Source: Acidovorax sp. NCPPB 3576 (lineage in GTDB: Bacteria; Pseudomonadota; Gammaproteobacteria; Burkholderiales; Burkholderiaceae_C). From it: 64,000 nucleotides of DNA. This document shows, piece after piece, positions 56,021 through 63,682 of the stretch. Within the stretch, counting starts at the first letter, position 1, and the number at the start of each line of letters is the position of its first letter. A program made the translations under genes and the position numbers. Under the pieces are notes generated by a model, which was not told the DNA's origin, searched no databases, and saw only the letters and a list, made by a program, of their open reading frames with translations. The DNA lies in assembly GCF_028473605.1 (NCBI RefSeq), contig NZ_CP097267.1, positions 1,120,501 to 1,184,500 of the forward strand, read 5' to 3'.

Positions 56021-56686
56021 TCACGAAAGAGCCATGGAGATGTCGTTGGGGGGCAGCTTGCGGTCGAACATCAGGCTGTCCTGCACATGCAGCAGGTGCG
56101 CGTCCATCAGGCGCACGGCGCGCTCCTCGTCGCGCGCGGCCAGGGCCCGCACGATCTCGGCATGCTCGTCGTGCGAGTGCGCGGCCTCATCGGCGCTCTG
56201 GTACATGAGCGTGATGAGCGCGCAGCGCGAGATCAGCTCCTGCAGCATCTGTGCCAGCACCTGGTTGCCCATCAGCTCGGCCATGCGCACGTGGAAGTCG
56301 CCCAGCAGTTCGGTGCGGTCCTGCACGTCGGCGCCGTCCACCGCGGCTTTCTCGCGGGCCACGTGCTCGCGCAGGGCGCGGATGCGGGCGGGGGTGACCT
56401 CGCGCACGAAGGCGCGGGTCATCTCGGCCTCCAGCATGCGGCGCACGGCGAACACCTGCCGCGCCTCGTCGGCGGAGGGCGCGGCCACGAAGGCGCCGCG
56501 CGCGGGCGCCAATTGCACCAGCCGCTTTTGCGACAGCTGGAACAGCGCCTGCCGCACCAGCGTGCGCGAGACGCCGAAATGGTCGGCCAGTTTCTGCTCC
56601 GCCAGCTTGGCGCCCGGCAGCAGCCGGTGCTCGACGATGGCCCGCGTCAGGTCGCCGACGATGGCACTGGTGGTGGAGGTTTCCAT
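56021..56686 (-). CDS. GntR/FCD regulator, probable controller of the ureide operon
   Basis: A 221-residue FCD-type GntR protein: winged helix at about 8-70 (VGDLTRAIVEHRLLPGAKLAEQKLADHFGVSRTLVRQALFQLSQKRLV) and helical ligand domain with DFHVRMAELMGN and HDEHAEIVRALAARDEERAVRLMDAHL. The gene is immediately upstream of puuE, 7 bp apart, in the same orientation, and divergent from glycerate kinase. A TGTATACA palindrome (56716-56723) in the divergent region is a probable binding site. The ligand may be a ureide, urate product or glyoxylate derivative. Confidence 0.88.
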   Translation of the reverse strand: METSTTSAIVGDLTRAIVEHRLLPGAKLAEQKLADHFGVSRTLVRQALFQLSQKRLVQLAPARGAFVAAPSADEARQVFAVRRMLEAEMTRAFVREVTPARIRALREHVAREKAAVDGADVQDRTELLGDFHVRMAELMGNQVLAQMLQELISRCALITLMYQSADEAAHSHDEHAEIVRALAARDEERAVRLMDAHLLHVQDSLMFDRKLPPNDISMALS

Positions 56687-56715
56687 CGGCGGATGATAGC
56701 CGTGGCTCCGCAATG

Positions 56716-56723
56716 TGTATACA
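56716..56723. promoter_or_regulatory. Possible GntR operator (TGTATACA)
   Basis: Perfect 8-bp palindrome TGTATACA between the divergent gntR and glycerate kinase starts, 30 bp from the gntR ATG. FCD-type regulators often bind such TNGTNNACNA-like sites. It is short, so chance occurrence is possible. Confidence 0.55.
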
Positions 56724-56770
56724 GTTTTGGTGGACGAAGCGCCTTGCCCGGTTCGGCCAGAATCCGGGGA

Positions 56771-58129
56771 ATGACCACCCCCAAGACCCCTGCCGCCGCC
56801 GGCCTGCCGGCCTTGCCCGTGGCGCCGCCGGCCAGCCAGCCAGCCGCGTTCCTTCGCCATCTGTACGACGTGGCCGTGCACGCCGCGTTGCCGGCCCATG
56901 GACTGGCTGCGCACCTGCCGGCGCCGCCGCGCGGGCGCACGCTGGTGCTGGGCGCGGGCAAGGCGGGCGGCTCGATGGTGCATGCGCTGGAGGCGCTGTG
57001 GCCGGCCGATGCGCCGCTTTCGGGCCTGGTCGTGACCCGCTACGGCCATGTGCCCGAGCGGCCGCCCGGGCTGCCGCCGCGCGTGGAGATCGTGCAAGCC
57101 GCGCACCCCGTGCCCGATGCGGCGGGCCTGGCGGCGGCCGAGCGCATGCTGGCGCTCACGCAGGGGCTCACGGCCGATGACCTGGTGCTGTGCCTGATCT
57201 CGGGCGGCGGCTCCGCGCTGCTCACCCTGCCGGCCGAGGGCCTGACGCTGGCGGAAAAACAGCGCATCCACCGCGCGCTGCTGGAAAGCGGCGCCGGCAT
57301 TGCCGAGATGAACTGCGTGCGCAAGCACCTGTCGCGCATCAAGGGCGGCCGGCTGGCGGCCGCATGCGCGCCGGCCCGCGTGGTCACCCTGGCCATCAGC
57401 GACGTGCCGGGCGACGACCCGGCCGTGATCGCCAGCGGCCCCACGGTGCCCGACGGCACGACCTGCGCCGAGGCGATGGACATCCTGGCGCGCTACCGCA
57501 TCGACCTGCCTGCGCCGGTGCGCGCGGCGCTGCAGGCCGGCGCGCTGGAGACCCCCAAGCCCGGCGACGCGGCCTTCGACGGCCAGGCGGTCCACCTGAT
57601 CGCCGCGCCGCAGCAATCGCTGGAGGCCGCGGCGGCGGCGGCGCGCGCAGCCGGCGTGGCGGCGTACATCCTGTCCGACGCCATGGAGGGCGAGTCGCGC
57701 GAGGTGGGCCGCGTGCATGCGGCGCTGGCGCGCTCGGTTGCGCAGCGCGGCCAGCCGTTCGCGCGCCCCTGCGTCATCCTGTCGGGCGGCGAGACCACGG
57801 TGACCGTGCGCCCGCGCGCCGAGGGCGTGCCCCGGGGCCGGGGCGGCCGGGCGGGGGAGTTCTGCCTGGGCCTGGCGCAGGCGCTGCAGGGGCAGCCCGG
57901 CGTGTGGGCGCTGGCGGCCGACACCGACGGCATCGACGGCGTGGAGGACAACGCCGGCGCGATCGTCACGCCCGACACCCTGGCACGGGCCCGGGCCGCC
58001 GACCTGGCCGTGGCCCGCCACCTGGACCGCAACGACGCCTACGGGTTCTTCTCGGCGCTGGGCGATCTGGTGGTCACCGGGCCCACGCACACCAATGTGA
58101 ATGATTTCAGGGTGCTATTGATTCAATAG
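56771..58129 (+). CDS. ttuD: Glycerate 2-kinase / hydroxypyruvate reductase-like (TtuD/GckA family)
   Basis: A 452-residue MOFRL-type glycerate kinase. Motifs VLGAGKAGGSMVHALE, LCLISGGGSALLTLPAEGLTLAEKQ, MNCVRKHLSRIKGGRLAAAC, VTLAISDVPGDDPAVIASGPT, and GGRAGEFCLGLA with the terminal ALAADTDGIDG and GPTHTNVNDFRVLLI are all present. It phosphorylates glycerate made from glyoxylate or tartronate semialdehyde, linking ureide-derived glyoxylate to central metabolism. It is divergent from gntR. The last six codons overlap a dispersed palindromic element that supplies the stop. Confidence 0.9.
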   Translation: MTTPKTPAAAGLPALPVAPPASQPAAFLRHLYDVAVHAALPAHGLAAHLPAPPRGRTLVLGAGKAGGSMVHALEALWPADAPLSGLVVTRYGHVPERPPGLPPRVEIVQAAHPVPDAAGLAAAERMLALTQGLTADDLVLCLISGGGSALLTLPAEGLTLAEKQRIHRALLESGAGIAEMNCVRKHLSRIKGGRLAAACAPARVVTLAISDVPGDDPAVIASGPTVPDGTTCAEAMDILARYRIDLPAPVRAALQAGALETPKPGDAAFDGQAVHLIAAPQQSLEAAAAAARAAGVAAYILSDAMEGESREVGRVHAALARSVAQRGQPFARPCVILSGGETTVTVRPRAEGVPRGRGGRAGEFCLGLAQALQGQPGVWALAADTDGIDGVEDNAGAIVTPDTLARARAADLAVARHLDRNDAYGFFSALGDLVVTGPTHTNVNDFRVLLIQ

Positions 58130-58167
58130 CGTCATGCCCTAGTGGAATATGCGCTGCAGGCCTTTTT
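58109..58167 (-). repeat. Dispersed palindromic element, copy F (end of glycerate kinase)
   Basis: Read on the minus strand it has ACTAGGGCATGACGCTATTG and an ATAGCACC arm; on the plus strand the tail ends GCAGGCCTTTTT, as in copy A. It covers the last codons and TAG stop of the glycerate kinase gene and may terminate its transcript. Confidence 0.8.
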
Positions 58168-58201
58168 GGCTTGAATCCCCCACGGGCGCGCGCTCCCGTG
58201 G

Positions 58202-58232
58202 AAAAAGGCCGCGTCCCTTGCGGAGCGCGGCC
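58202..58232 (-). terminator. Intrinsic terminator of gamma-glutamyltransferase
   Basis: On the minus strand GGCCGCG and CGCGGCC pair around a 12-nt loop and are followed at once by five Ts (58206-58202). It lies 26 bp after the stop codon. Confidence 0.85.
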
Positions 58233-58257
58233 TGGCAGGGCGGGGGAGCGCCGCGGG

Positions 58258-60069
58258 TCAGTAGCCCAGCGTCTCGCCGTCGGGGTTGCGCGGGTCGGAG
58301 GCGCCGTACAGCAGCCCGTCGTGGAACTGGATGGTCTGCGTGCGGCCCATCGAAGGCTTTACGGCGATGTTGTGGCCGCGGGCCTGCAACTGCGACAGGG
58401 TGTCGGTGCTCAGGCCCTTTTCCACGCGCAGCTCGTCGGGCGTCCACTGATGGTGCACGCGCGGCACCGAGGCGGCCTCGGCCGGGTTCATGCCGAAGTC
58501 GACGGTGTTCACGATGGTCTGCAGCACCGTGGTGATGATGCGCGCGCCGCCCGGGCTGCCGGTCACGAGCATGGGCTTGCCGTCCTTGAGCACCAGGGTG
58601 GGCGTCATCGACGACAGCGGGCGCTTGGCTGGCGCCACTGCGTTGGCGTCGCCGCCGACCAGGCCGTAGGTGTTGGCCACGCCGGGCTTGGCGGAGAAGT
58701 CGTCCATCTCGTTGTTCAGCAGGATGCCGGTGCCCTTGGCCACGATGCCGCTGCCGAAGTTGGTGTTGAGCGTGTAGGTCACCGCCACGGCGTTGCCCGC
58801 CTTGTCCACCACCGAGTAGTGGGTGGTCTGGTCGCTTTCATACGGCTGGGGCTGGCCGGGCTTGATGTCCTTGGCCTGGCGCGCCGTGGTGGGGCTGATG
58901 CCCTTGGCCAGCGACTGGGCGTAGGCCTTGGAGGTCAGGCCCTTGAGCGGGATCTTCACGAAGTCCGGATCGCCCAGGTATTCCGAGCGGTCGGCGTAGG
59001 CGAGCTTCATGCTCTCGGCCATGTAGTGAATGGTCTGCGCGCTGTTCTGCCCCCACTGCGACAGCGGCCACTGCTCCAGCATGTTCAGCATCTGCACCAG
59101 GTGCGCGCCGCCGGAGGACGGGGGCGGCATGGTCACGATCTGGTAGCCGCGGTAGGTGCCGCGCACCGGCTCGCGCTCCACCACCTTGTAGTCGCGCAGG
59201 TCCTGCAGCGTGAGGGCGCCGGGATGGGGCGCCATCTCGGCGGCGATGCGGCGCGCGATGGGGCCCTGGTAGAACGCCTTGGCGCCCTGCTGGCTGATGA
59301 GCCGCAGCGACTGCGCCAGGTCCTTTTGCACCAGCCGGTCGCCCACCTTGAGCGGGCTGTCGCCGCGCCAGAAGATCTGGCGCGTCGCCGGCCACTTGCC
59401 CATGCTGGCCTTTTCCTGGTGCAGCGTCTTGGCCAGCGTCAGGCTGACGGGAAAGCCCTTGTCCGCCAGCGCGATGGCCGGGGCGATCACGCGCGACAGC
59501 GGCAGCGTGCCCCAGTTCTTGAGCGCATGCTCCATGCCCGCCACCGTGCCCGGCACGCCCACGGCGTAGGGCGTGTACAGCGACTTGCCGTCCACCACGT
59601 TGCCGCTGGCATCGAGGTACATGTCGCGGGTGGCCTTTTGCGGCGCCACTTCGCGGAAGTCGAGCGCCACGTCCTTGCCGGTCTTGGCGTCGTGCACCAT
59701 CATGAAACCGCCGCCGCCCAGGTTGCCCGCGTTGGGCAGCACCACGGCCAGCGCGAAGCCGATGCCCACCGCCGCATCCACCGCGTTGCCGCCGGCCTTG
59801 AGGATGTCCAGGCCCACGCGCGAGGCCAACTCCTGTTCGGTGGAGACCATGCCGTTGCGCGCCACCACCGGGTGGAACACATCCATGTCGAAATCGTAGG
59901 AGTTGCCGGCGGCGCGGGCGGCGGCGGGCTGCTGGATCGCGAAGGTCGGGGTGGCGGTGGCGCCCTCGGCACCGCCTGGGCCGGCCGTGGGCGCGGTGCT
60001 GCAGGCGGCCAGGCTGGCCAATGCCAGCGCCAGGCTGCTGGCCAGCAGCGTGCGTTGGATGGGATTCAT
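58258..60069 (-). CDS. ggt: Gamma-glutamyltransferase, lipoprotein-type
   Basis: A 603-residue Ntn-hydrolase. The signal peptide ends in a lipobox (LAAC, Cys23), so it may be anchored in the outer or inner membrane rather than free in the periplasm. The processing nucleophile is Thr415 in DQTTHYSVVD, followed by NAVAVTYTLNTNFGSG. Substrate-side motifs MPPPSSGGAHLVQMLN and SSMTPTLVLKDGKPMLVTGSPGGARIITTVLQTI are intact. It hydrolyses glutathione and gamma-glutamyl compounds. The start at 60069 places the lipobox normally; the longer upstream frame is not coding. Confidence 0.94.
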   Translation of the reverse strand: MNPIQRTLLASSLALALASLAACSTAPTAGPGGAEGATATPTFAIQQPAAARAAGNSYDFDMDVFHPVVARNGMVSTEQELASRVGLDILKAGGNAVDAAVGIGFALAVVLPNAGNLGGGGFMMVHDAKTGKDVALDFREVAPQKATRDMYLDASGNVVDGKSLYTPYAVGVPGTVAGMEHALKNWGTLPLSRVIAPAIALADKGFPVSLTLAKTLHQEKASMGKWPATRQIFWRGDSPLKVGDRLVQKDLAQSLRLISQQGAKAFYQGPIARRIAAEMAPHPGALTLQDLRDYKVVEREPVRGTYRGYQIVTMPPPSSGGAHLVQMLNMLEQWPLSQWGQNSAQTIHYMAESMKLAYADRSEYLGDPDFVKIPLKGLTSKAYAQSLAKGISPTTARQAKDIKPGQPQPYESDQTTHYSVVDKAGNAVAVTYTLNTNFGSGIVAKGTGILLNNEMDDFSAKPGVANTYGLVGGDANAVAPAKRPLSSMTPTLVLKDGKPMLVTGSPGGARIITTVLQTIVNTVDFGMNPAEAASVPRVHHQWTPDELRVEKGLSTDTLSQLQARGHNIAVKPSMGRTQTIQFHDGLLYGASDPRNPDGETLGY

Positions 60070-60322
60070 GCGTTCTCCTCGTGATGGATGGGGGGCGGCC
60101 CAGAGGGCGGCGCCGTGGCGAGTGTAGAGAAGTTGCCTGCATCTTCCCTCGAGAGGTCCCTGTCGGCCCACCTCCCATTTGCATTTGCGAACGTCTGCGT
60201 TCAAAAGTTGCACTTTTCGAGGGAACTCTGGCCCTAGCATGGCAGCCGGTTTCCGCCAGGAAGAATCCGGCCATGGGCACGGCTTGCGGCGGGGCCGTTC
60301 CTTTCAACCACGGAGGTGCGAC

Positions 60323-61819
60323 ATGGCGATGAAATCCTTATTGAAGAAGATCGTGCTGGGCGGATGCCTGCTGGCGGCCAGCAGCCTGTCCTGGAGCTAC
60401 GCGATCGATGCCGGCAAGGTGGTGGACGACAGCGGCAATGCCGTGCAGCTGCGCGGGGTGAACTGGTTCGGCTTCGAGACCAACACCAATGTGGTCCACG
60501 GGCTGTGGGCACGCAACTGGAAGGACATGATCACGCAGATGCAGGGCCAGGGCTTCAATGCCGTGCGCCTGCCGTTCTGCCCGCAAACCCTGCGCGGCAC
60601 GCCGCCCAACAGCATCGACTACGGCCGCAATGCCGACCTGCAGGGCCTGAGCGCGCTGCAGGTGCTGGACAAGGTGGTGAACGAGCTGAGCAGCCGCGGC
60701 ATGTACGTGCTGCTGGACCACCACACGCCCGACTGCCAGAGCATCTCCGAGCTCTGGTACACCGGCTCGTACAGCGAGCAGCAGTGGATCGCCGACCTGA
60801 CCTTCGTCGCGCAGCGCTACGCCAGCGTGCCGGGCGTCATCGGCCTGGACCTCAAGAACGAGCCGCACGGCGCGGCCACCTGGGGCACCGGCAACGCCGC
60901 GACCGACTGGAACCGCGCGGCCGAGCGCGCTTCGGCCGCCGTGCTGCAGGTGGCGCCCCGCTGGCTGATCGTGGTGGAAGGCGTGGCGGAAAACCCCAGC
61001 TGCTCCAGCAGCGGCGGCCACTGGTGGGGCGGCAGCCTGGAGCCGCTGGAGTGCACGCCGCTGAACATTCCGGCCGACCGCCTGCTGCTCGCGCCGCACG
61101 CCTACGGGCCGGACGTGTATGGCCAGCCGTACTTCGGCGCCTCCAATTTCCCCGACAACATGCCCGCCATCTGGGAGCAGCACTTCGGCCGCTTCGTGCA
61201 GGCCGGCCACGCCGTGCTGCTGGGCGAGTTCGGCGGCAAATTCGGCCAGGGCGACGCCCGCGACGTGGCCTGGCAGAACAAGCTGGTGGACTACCTCGTC
61301 GGCAAGGGCATCCGCAGCGGCTTTTACTGGTCGTGGAACCCCAACAGCGGCGACACGGGCGGCATCCTGAACGACGACTGGACGACCGTGCGCACCGACA
61401 AGGTCACGCTGCTCCAGCGCCTGTGGGGCGACGGCACGGCCACGCCTCCGACGACCCCGCCCACGACCCCACCGACCACGCCGCCTACGACACCGCCCAC
61501 CACTCCCCCGACCACCCCTCCGACCACCCCTCCGACCACGCCGCCTACGACCCCACCCTCGGGCGGCGCCAGCTTCAGCACCCAGGTCATCGTGGACAGC
61601 GAATGGAACGCCGGCTACTGCGAGCGCGTGCAGGTCACCAACACGGGCGGCGCGGCGGGCGACTGGGCCCTGGACCTGACCATCACCGGCACGGTGAACA
61701 ACCTGTGGAACGCCGTGTGGTCGCAATCGGGCACCACGCTCCACGCCTCGGGCGTGGACTGGAACAAGACGCTGGCCCCCGGCGCGAAGGCGGAATTCGG
61801 TTTCTGCGCGGCGCGCTGA
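60323..61819 (+). CDS. Secreted endoglucanase: GH5 catalytic domain, Pro-Thr linker, CBM2
   Basis: A 498-residue cellulase. A Sec signal peptide ends near residue 26 (LSWSYA). The GH5 domain (about 30-370) contains LRGVNWFGFET, DHHTPDC, the acid/base Glu180 in DLKNEPHG and the nucleophile Glu302 in LLGEFGG. A linker of nine PPTT units (375-410) leads to a cellulose-binding CBM2 (VDSEWNAGYCERVQVTNTGG through WNAVWSQSGTTLHASGVDWNKTLAPGAKAEFGFC). It should be exported by the type II system and attack plant cell walls. The gene is divergent from ggt; a GAACG-N4-CGTTC repeat lies upstream. A strong terminator follows. Confidence 0.95.
   Translation: MAMKSLLKKIVLGGCLLAASSLSWSYAIDAGKVVDDSGNAVQLRGVNWFGFETNTNVVHGLWARNWKDMITQMQGQGFNAVRLPFCPQTLRGTPPNSIDYGRNADLQGLSALQVLDKVVNELSSRGMYVLLDHHTPDCQSISELWYTGSYSEQQWIADLTFVAQRYASVPGVIGLDLKNEPHGAATWGTGNAATDWNRAAERASAAVLQVAPRWLIVVEGVAENPSCSSSGGHWWGGSLEPLECTPLNIPADRLLLAPHAYGPDVYGQPYFGASNFPDNMPAIWEQHFGRFVQAGHAVLLGEFGGKFGQGDARDVAWQNKLVDYLVGKGIRSGFYWSWNPNSGDTGGILNDDWTTVRTDKVTLLQRLWGDGTATPPTTPPTTPPTTPPTTPPTTPPTTPPTTPPTTPPTTPPSGGASFSTQVIVDSEWNAGYCERVQVTNTGGAAGDWALDLTITGTVNNLWNAVWSQSGTTLHASGVDWNKTLAPGAKAEFGFCAAR
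61445..61552 (+). repeat. 12-bp tandem repeat encoding the (PPTT)9 cellulase linker
   Basis: Nine Pro-Pro-Thr-Thr units with varied synonymous codons. The DNA is close enough to repetitive for slippage but in-frame expansion would only change linker length. Confidence 0.92.
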
Positions 61820-61901
61820 CGCGGCGGGCCTTCAACGGCTTCGATAATCCGCAAAAATGCCACCCTGAATATGGGGTGGCAGCGGTTTGAAAATCACCCT
61901 G

Positions 61902-61945
61902 CACCGCCCCGCCGATCGTTGGGATCGGCGGGGCGGTGTGTTTTT
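61902..61945 (+). terminator. Intrinsic terminator after the endoglucanase
   Basis: Sixteen-bp perfect arms (CACCGCCCCGCCGATC and its complement) around a 5-nt loop, then TGTTTTT. A weaker hairpin GCCACCC/GGGTGGC (61859-61880) precedes it. The converging virK gene lacks a T-run on its side. Confidence 0.9.
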
Positions 61946-61960
61946 CAGGCCCTGGTTGGA

Positions 61961-62395
61961 TTAATCGGCGTGAAAGCGCAGGCCCTGGTTGATCGCGCAG
62001 CGGTAGGCCAGCGGCTCTGAGCGCTGCTGGTAGCCGGGCAGGTCGAAGACGAACATGGTGAAGTCGATGGTGCCGTCCGGGCGCACCTGGTAGCGCAGCA
62101 GCTGCTGGATCGGCAGGCCATCGCGGGCGACGGTGAAATGGGCGTCGCTGAAGGACAGCGTGCCGTCCTCGACGATGCGGTAGGCCTCGATGCGCAGGCC
62201 GCCGCGCGTGCGGCTCGGGGTGGCGTTGGCGGAGTTGGGGGTGCACAGCGAGAGGTCGATGGCGACCGACACCGCGTCCCCGGCGGCCAGCGCCTGCTGG
62301 ATGTCGGCTGGATTATCGAGCCGGCTTTTGGCGCTGGCCGGAAGGGCCATCAGGGAAAACGAAGAAGCCAGCAAAACGGCAGCAAGGCGTTGCAT
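61961..62395 (-). CDS. virK: VirK family secreted protein
   Basis: A 144-residue protein with a Sec signal peptide (LAAVLLASSFSLMALPASA). The mature part matches the VirK family: SRLDNPADIQQALAAGDAVSVAIDLSLCTP and the later TRGGLRIEAYRIVEDGTLSFSDAHFTVARDGLPIQQLLRY, with a C-terminal Cys (AYRC) likely pairing with LCTP. VirK was first noted in plant-interacting Agrobacterium and Ralstonia; molecular function is unknown. The start at 62395 has GGAGG upstream. It sits end-to-end with a plant-cell-wall endoglucanase. A 7-bp-arm palindrome lies 36 bp upstream of the start. Confidence 0.85.
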   Translation of the reverse strand: MQRLAAVLLASSFSLMALPASAKSRLDNPADIQQALAAGDAVSVAIDLSLCTPNSANATPSRTRGGLRIEAYRIVEDGTLSFSDAHFTVARDGLPIQQLLRYQVRPDGTIDFTMFVFDLPGYQQRSEPLAYRCAINQGLRFHAD

Positions 62396-62430
62396 TGGAA
62401 AAACCTCCATTCATGGTTTTGAATATCGCT

Positions 62431-62447
62431 GCTTGAAAAATTCAAGC
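62431..62447. promoter_or_regulatory. Palindrome in the virK promoter region
   Basis: GCTTGAA-AAA-TTCAAGC, perfect 7-bp arms, 36 bp before the virK ATG in AT-rich DNA. Its placement suggests a regulator binding site; the protein is unknown. Confidence 0.5.
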
Positions 62448-62668
62448 GTGGCGATGATATCCAAGCCATGGCAGGAAAATCGCCGGGATTTGTATGCCGA
62501 AAAGCATTTTTGTAAATGTCCGAAAGATATTCGGACAAACTGCCTGGGGTGTGAGCCAAGCGCGCCGTGCGGGCCATGGCGGCCATGCATACTCGGCGGG
62601 TCGTCCGCAGGCCGCGTTGCCGGCGGGGCGGTTTCCCAATCCTTCAACCCACCCCGAGGAGATGGCCC

Positions 62669-63019
62669 ATGGGCCTCAGCACCCACGTTCTCGACACCAT
62701 GCACGGATGCCCCGCGGTCGGCATGGCCGTGGCCCTGTATGCCACCCACGGCGAGGCCGCCACGCTGCTGCAGCGGCTGGTGCTCAACGCCGATGGCCGC
62801 ACCGATGCGCCGCTGTTCGACAACGCCAGCCTGCGCGCGGGCACCTACCGCCTCACGTTCGACGTGGCGGGCTATTTCCGCAGCCGGGGCGTGCAGCTGC
62901 CCGAGCCGAACTTCCTGACCCAGGTGAGCCTGGACTTCGGCGTGGCCCACGCGGACCAGCACTACCACGTGCCGCTGCTGGTCAGCCCGTGGAGCTATTC
63001 CACCTACCGCGGCTCCTGA
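62669..63019 (+). CDS. uraH: 5-hydroxyisourate hydrolase (transthyretin-like)
   Basis: A 116-residue transthyretin-related protein with the three hallmark motifs: LSTHVLDTMHGCPA at the N-terminus (catalytic His), an internal GRTD turn, and the C-terminal HYHVPLLVSPWSYSTYRGS tetrapeptide signature YRGS. It converts 5-hydroxyisourate to OHCU, the substrate of the UraD domain encoded at 55 kb. A GGAG site lies upstream. xdhC further on belongs to the same purine route. Confidence 0.94.
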   Translation: MGLSTHVLDTMHGCPAVGMAVALYATHGEAATLLQRLVLNADGRTDAPLFDNASLRAGTYRLTFDVAGYFRSRGVQLPEPNFLTQVSLDFGVAHADQHYHVPLLVSPWSYSTYRGS

Positions 63020-63055
63020 GCGCGGACCGCCGCGCCGGTCGGGCGAAGGCTGGGC

Positions 63056-63610
63056 TCAGAGCTGGCCCTCGGTCAGCGTGTCGAGCTGGAAGCGCCCGGA
63101 TTGGTGCCACAGCCAAGTGTCGGTGTAGGTGACCTTGCCCATCCGCGAAGGCACGGGGTAGGGCGCGGCGGCGCGCACGGTGCGCTCGATCTCGGCGATG
63201 ACCTCGGGCGCATGGCGCGGCGCACGCATCCAGTTCAGCCGGGTCACGCGGCCGGCGCGGTCGATGTCCACCTGCAGCGTGCCGATGGCATACAGCAAGG
63301 GCGGCAGCTTGCCCTTGTAGATGCGGTGGGCGTTCAGGCCGTACAGGTGGGTGGCGGCGTCCTGCCGGTAGGCGCGTGGCGTGTCGGCGGCCGAGGGGCG
63401 GGCGGAGCCTTTCTCTGCGGGCACCGGGCCCACCACCTCCTTCTCCAGCGGGCTGCTGGTGTCCGACGCCGCCTTGGCGGGCGGAGGCTCCGGTTCCGGC
63501 CCCGACGATCGGCAAGCCGCAATGAGGGACGCCAGGGCGGCCATGACGCTGGCCGCCAGCCACCGGCCGCGCGGCCGGCGAGGGAGCCGTTCAGGAGAAG
63601 GGGAGGGCAT
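63056..63610 (-). CDS. Lipoprotein with TonB C-terminal-like domain
   Basis: A 184-residue protein with a basic N-terminus, one hydrophobic stretch and a lipobox (LIAAC, Cys33). A Pro/Glu-rich linker (PEPEPPPAKAASDTSSP) leads to a C-terminal domain (IGTLQVDIDRAGRVTRLNWMRAPRHAPEVIAEIERTVRAAAPYP) that resembles the TonB C-terminal fold. It lacks a long spacer, so it is not a classical energy transducer. Function unknown; it is flanked by purine catabolic genes in the opposite direction. Confidence 0.75.
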   Translation of the reverse strand: MPSPSPERLPRRPRGRWLAASVMAALASLIAACRSSGPEPEPPPAKAASDTSSPLEKEVVGPVPAEKGSARPSAADTPRAYRQDAATHLYGLNAHRIYKGKLPPLLYAIGTLQVDIDRAGRVTRLNWMRAPRHAPEVIAEIERTVRAAAPYPVPSRMGKVTYTDTWLWHQSGRFQLDTLTEGQL

Positions 63611-63682
63611 GGGCAGGTCTCTCTGTGGCTATGCTGTGCGGTGCCCGCGCTGCCGTTGCGCGGGGCGTACCGGAGGACTCGG

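Noticed and set aside
60181..60225. PIP-like box upstream of the endoglucanase
   Set aside because: Only TTCAA and TTCGA are found; both break the TTCGB rule and the spacing is wrong.
62497..62524. PIP-like box upstream of virK (two CCGAA blocks on the plus strand)
   Set aside because: The spacing between the blocks is 18, not 15, and no YANNNT falls at the required distance, so it does not meet the consensus.
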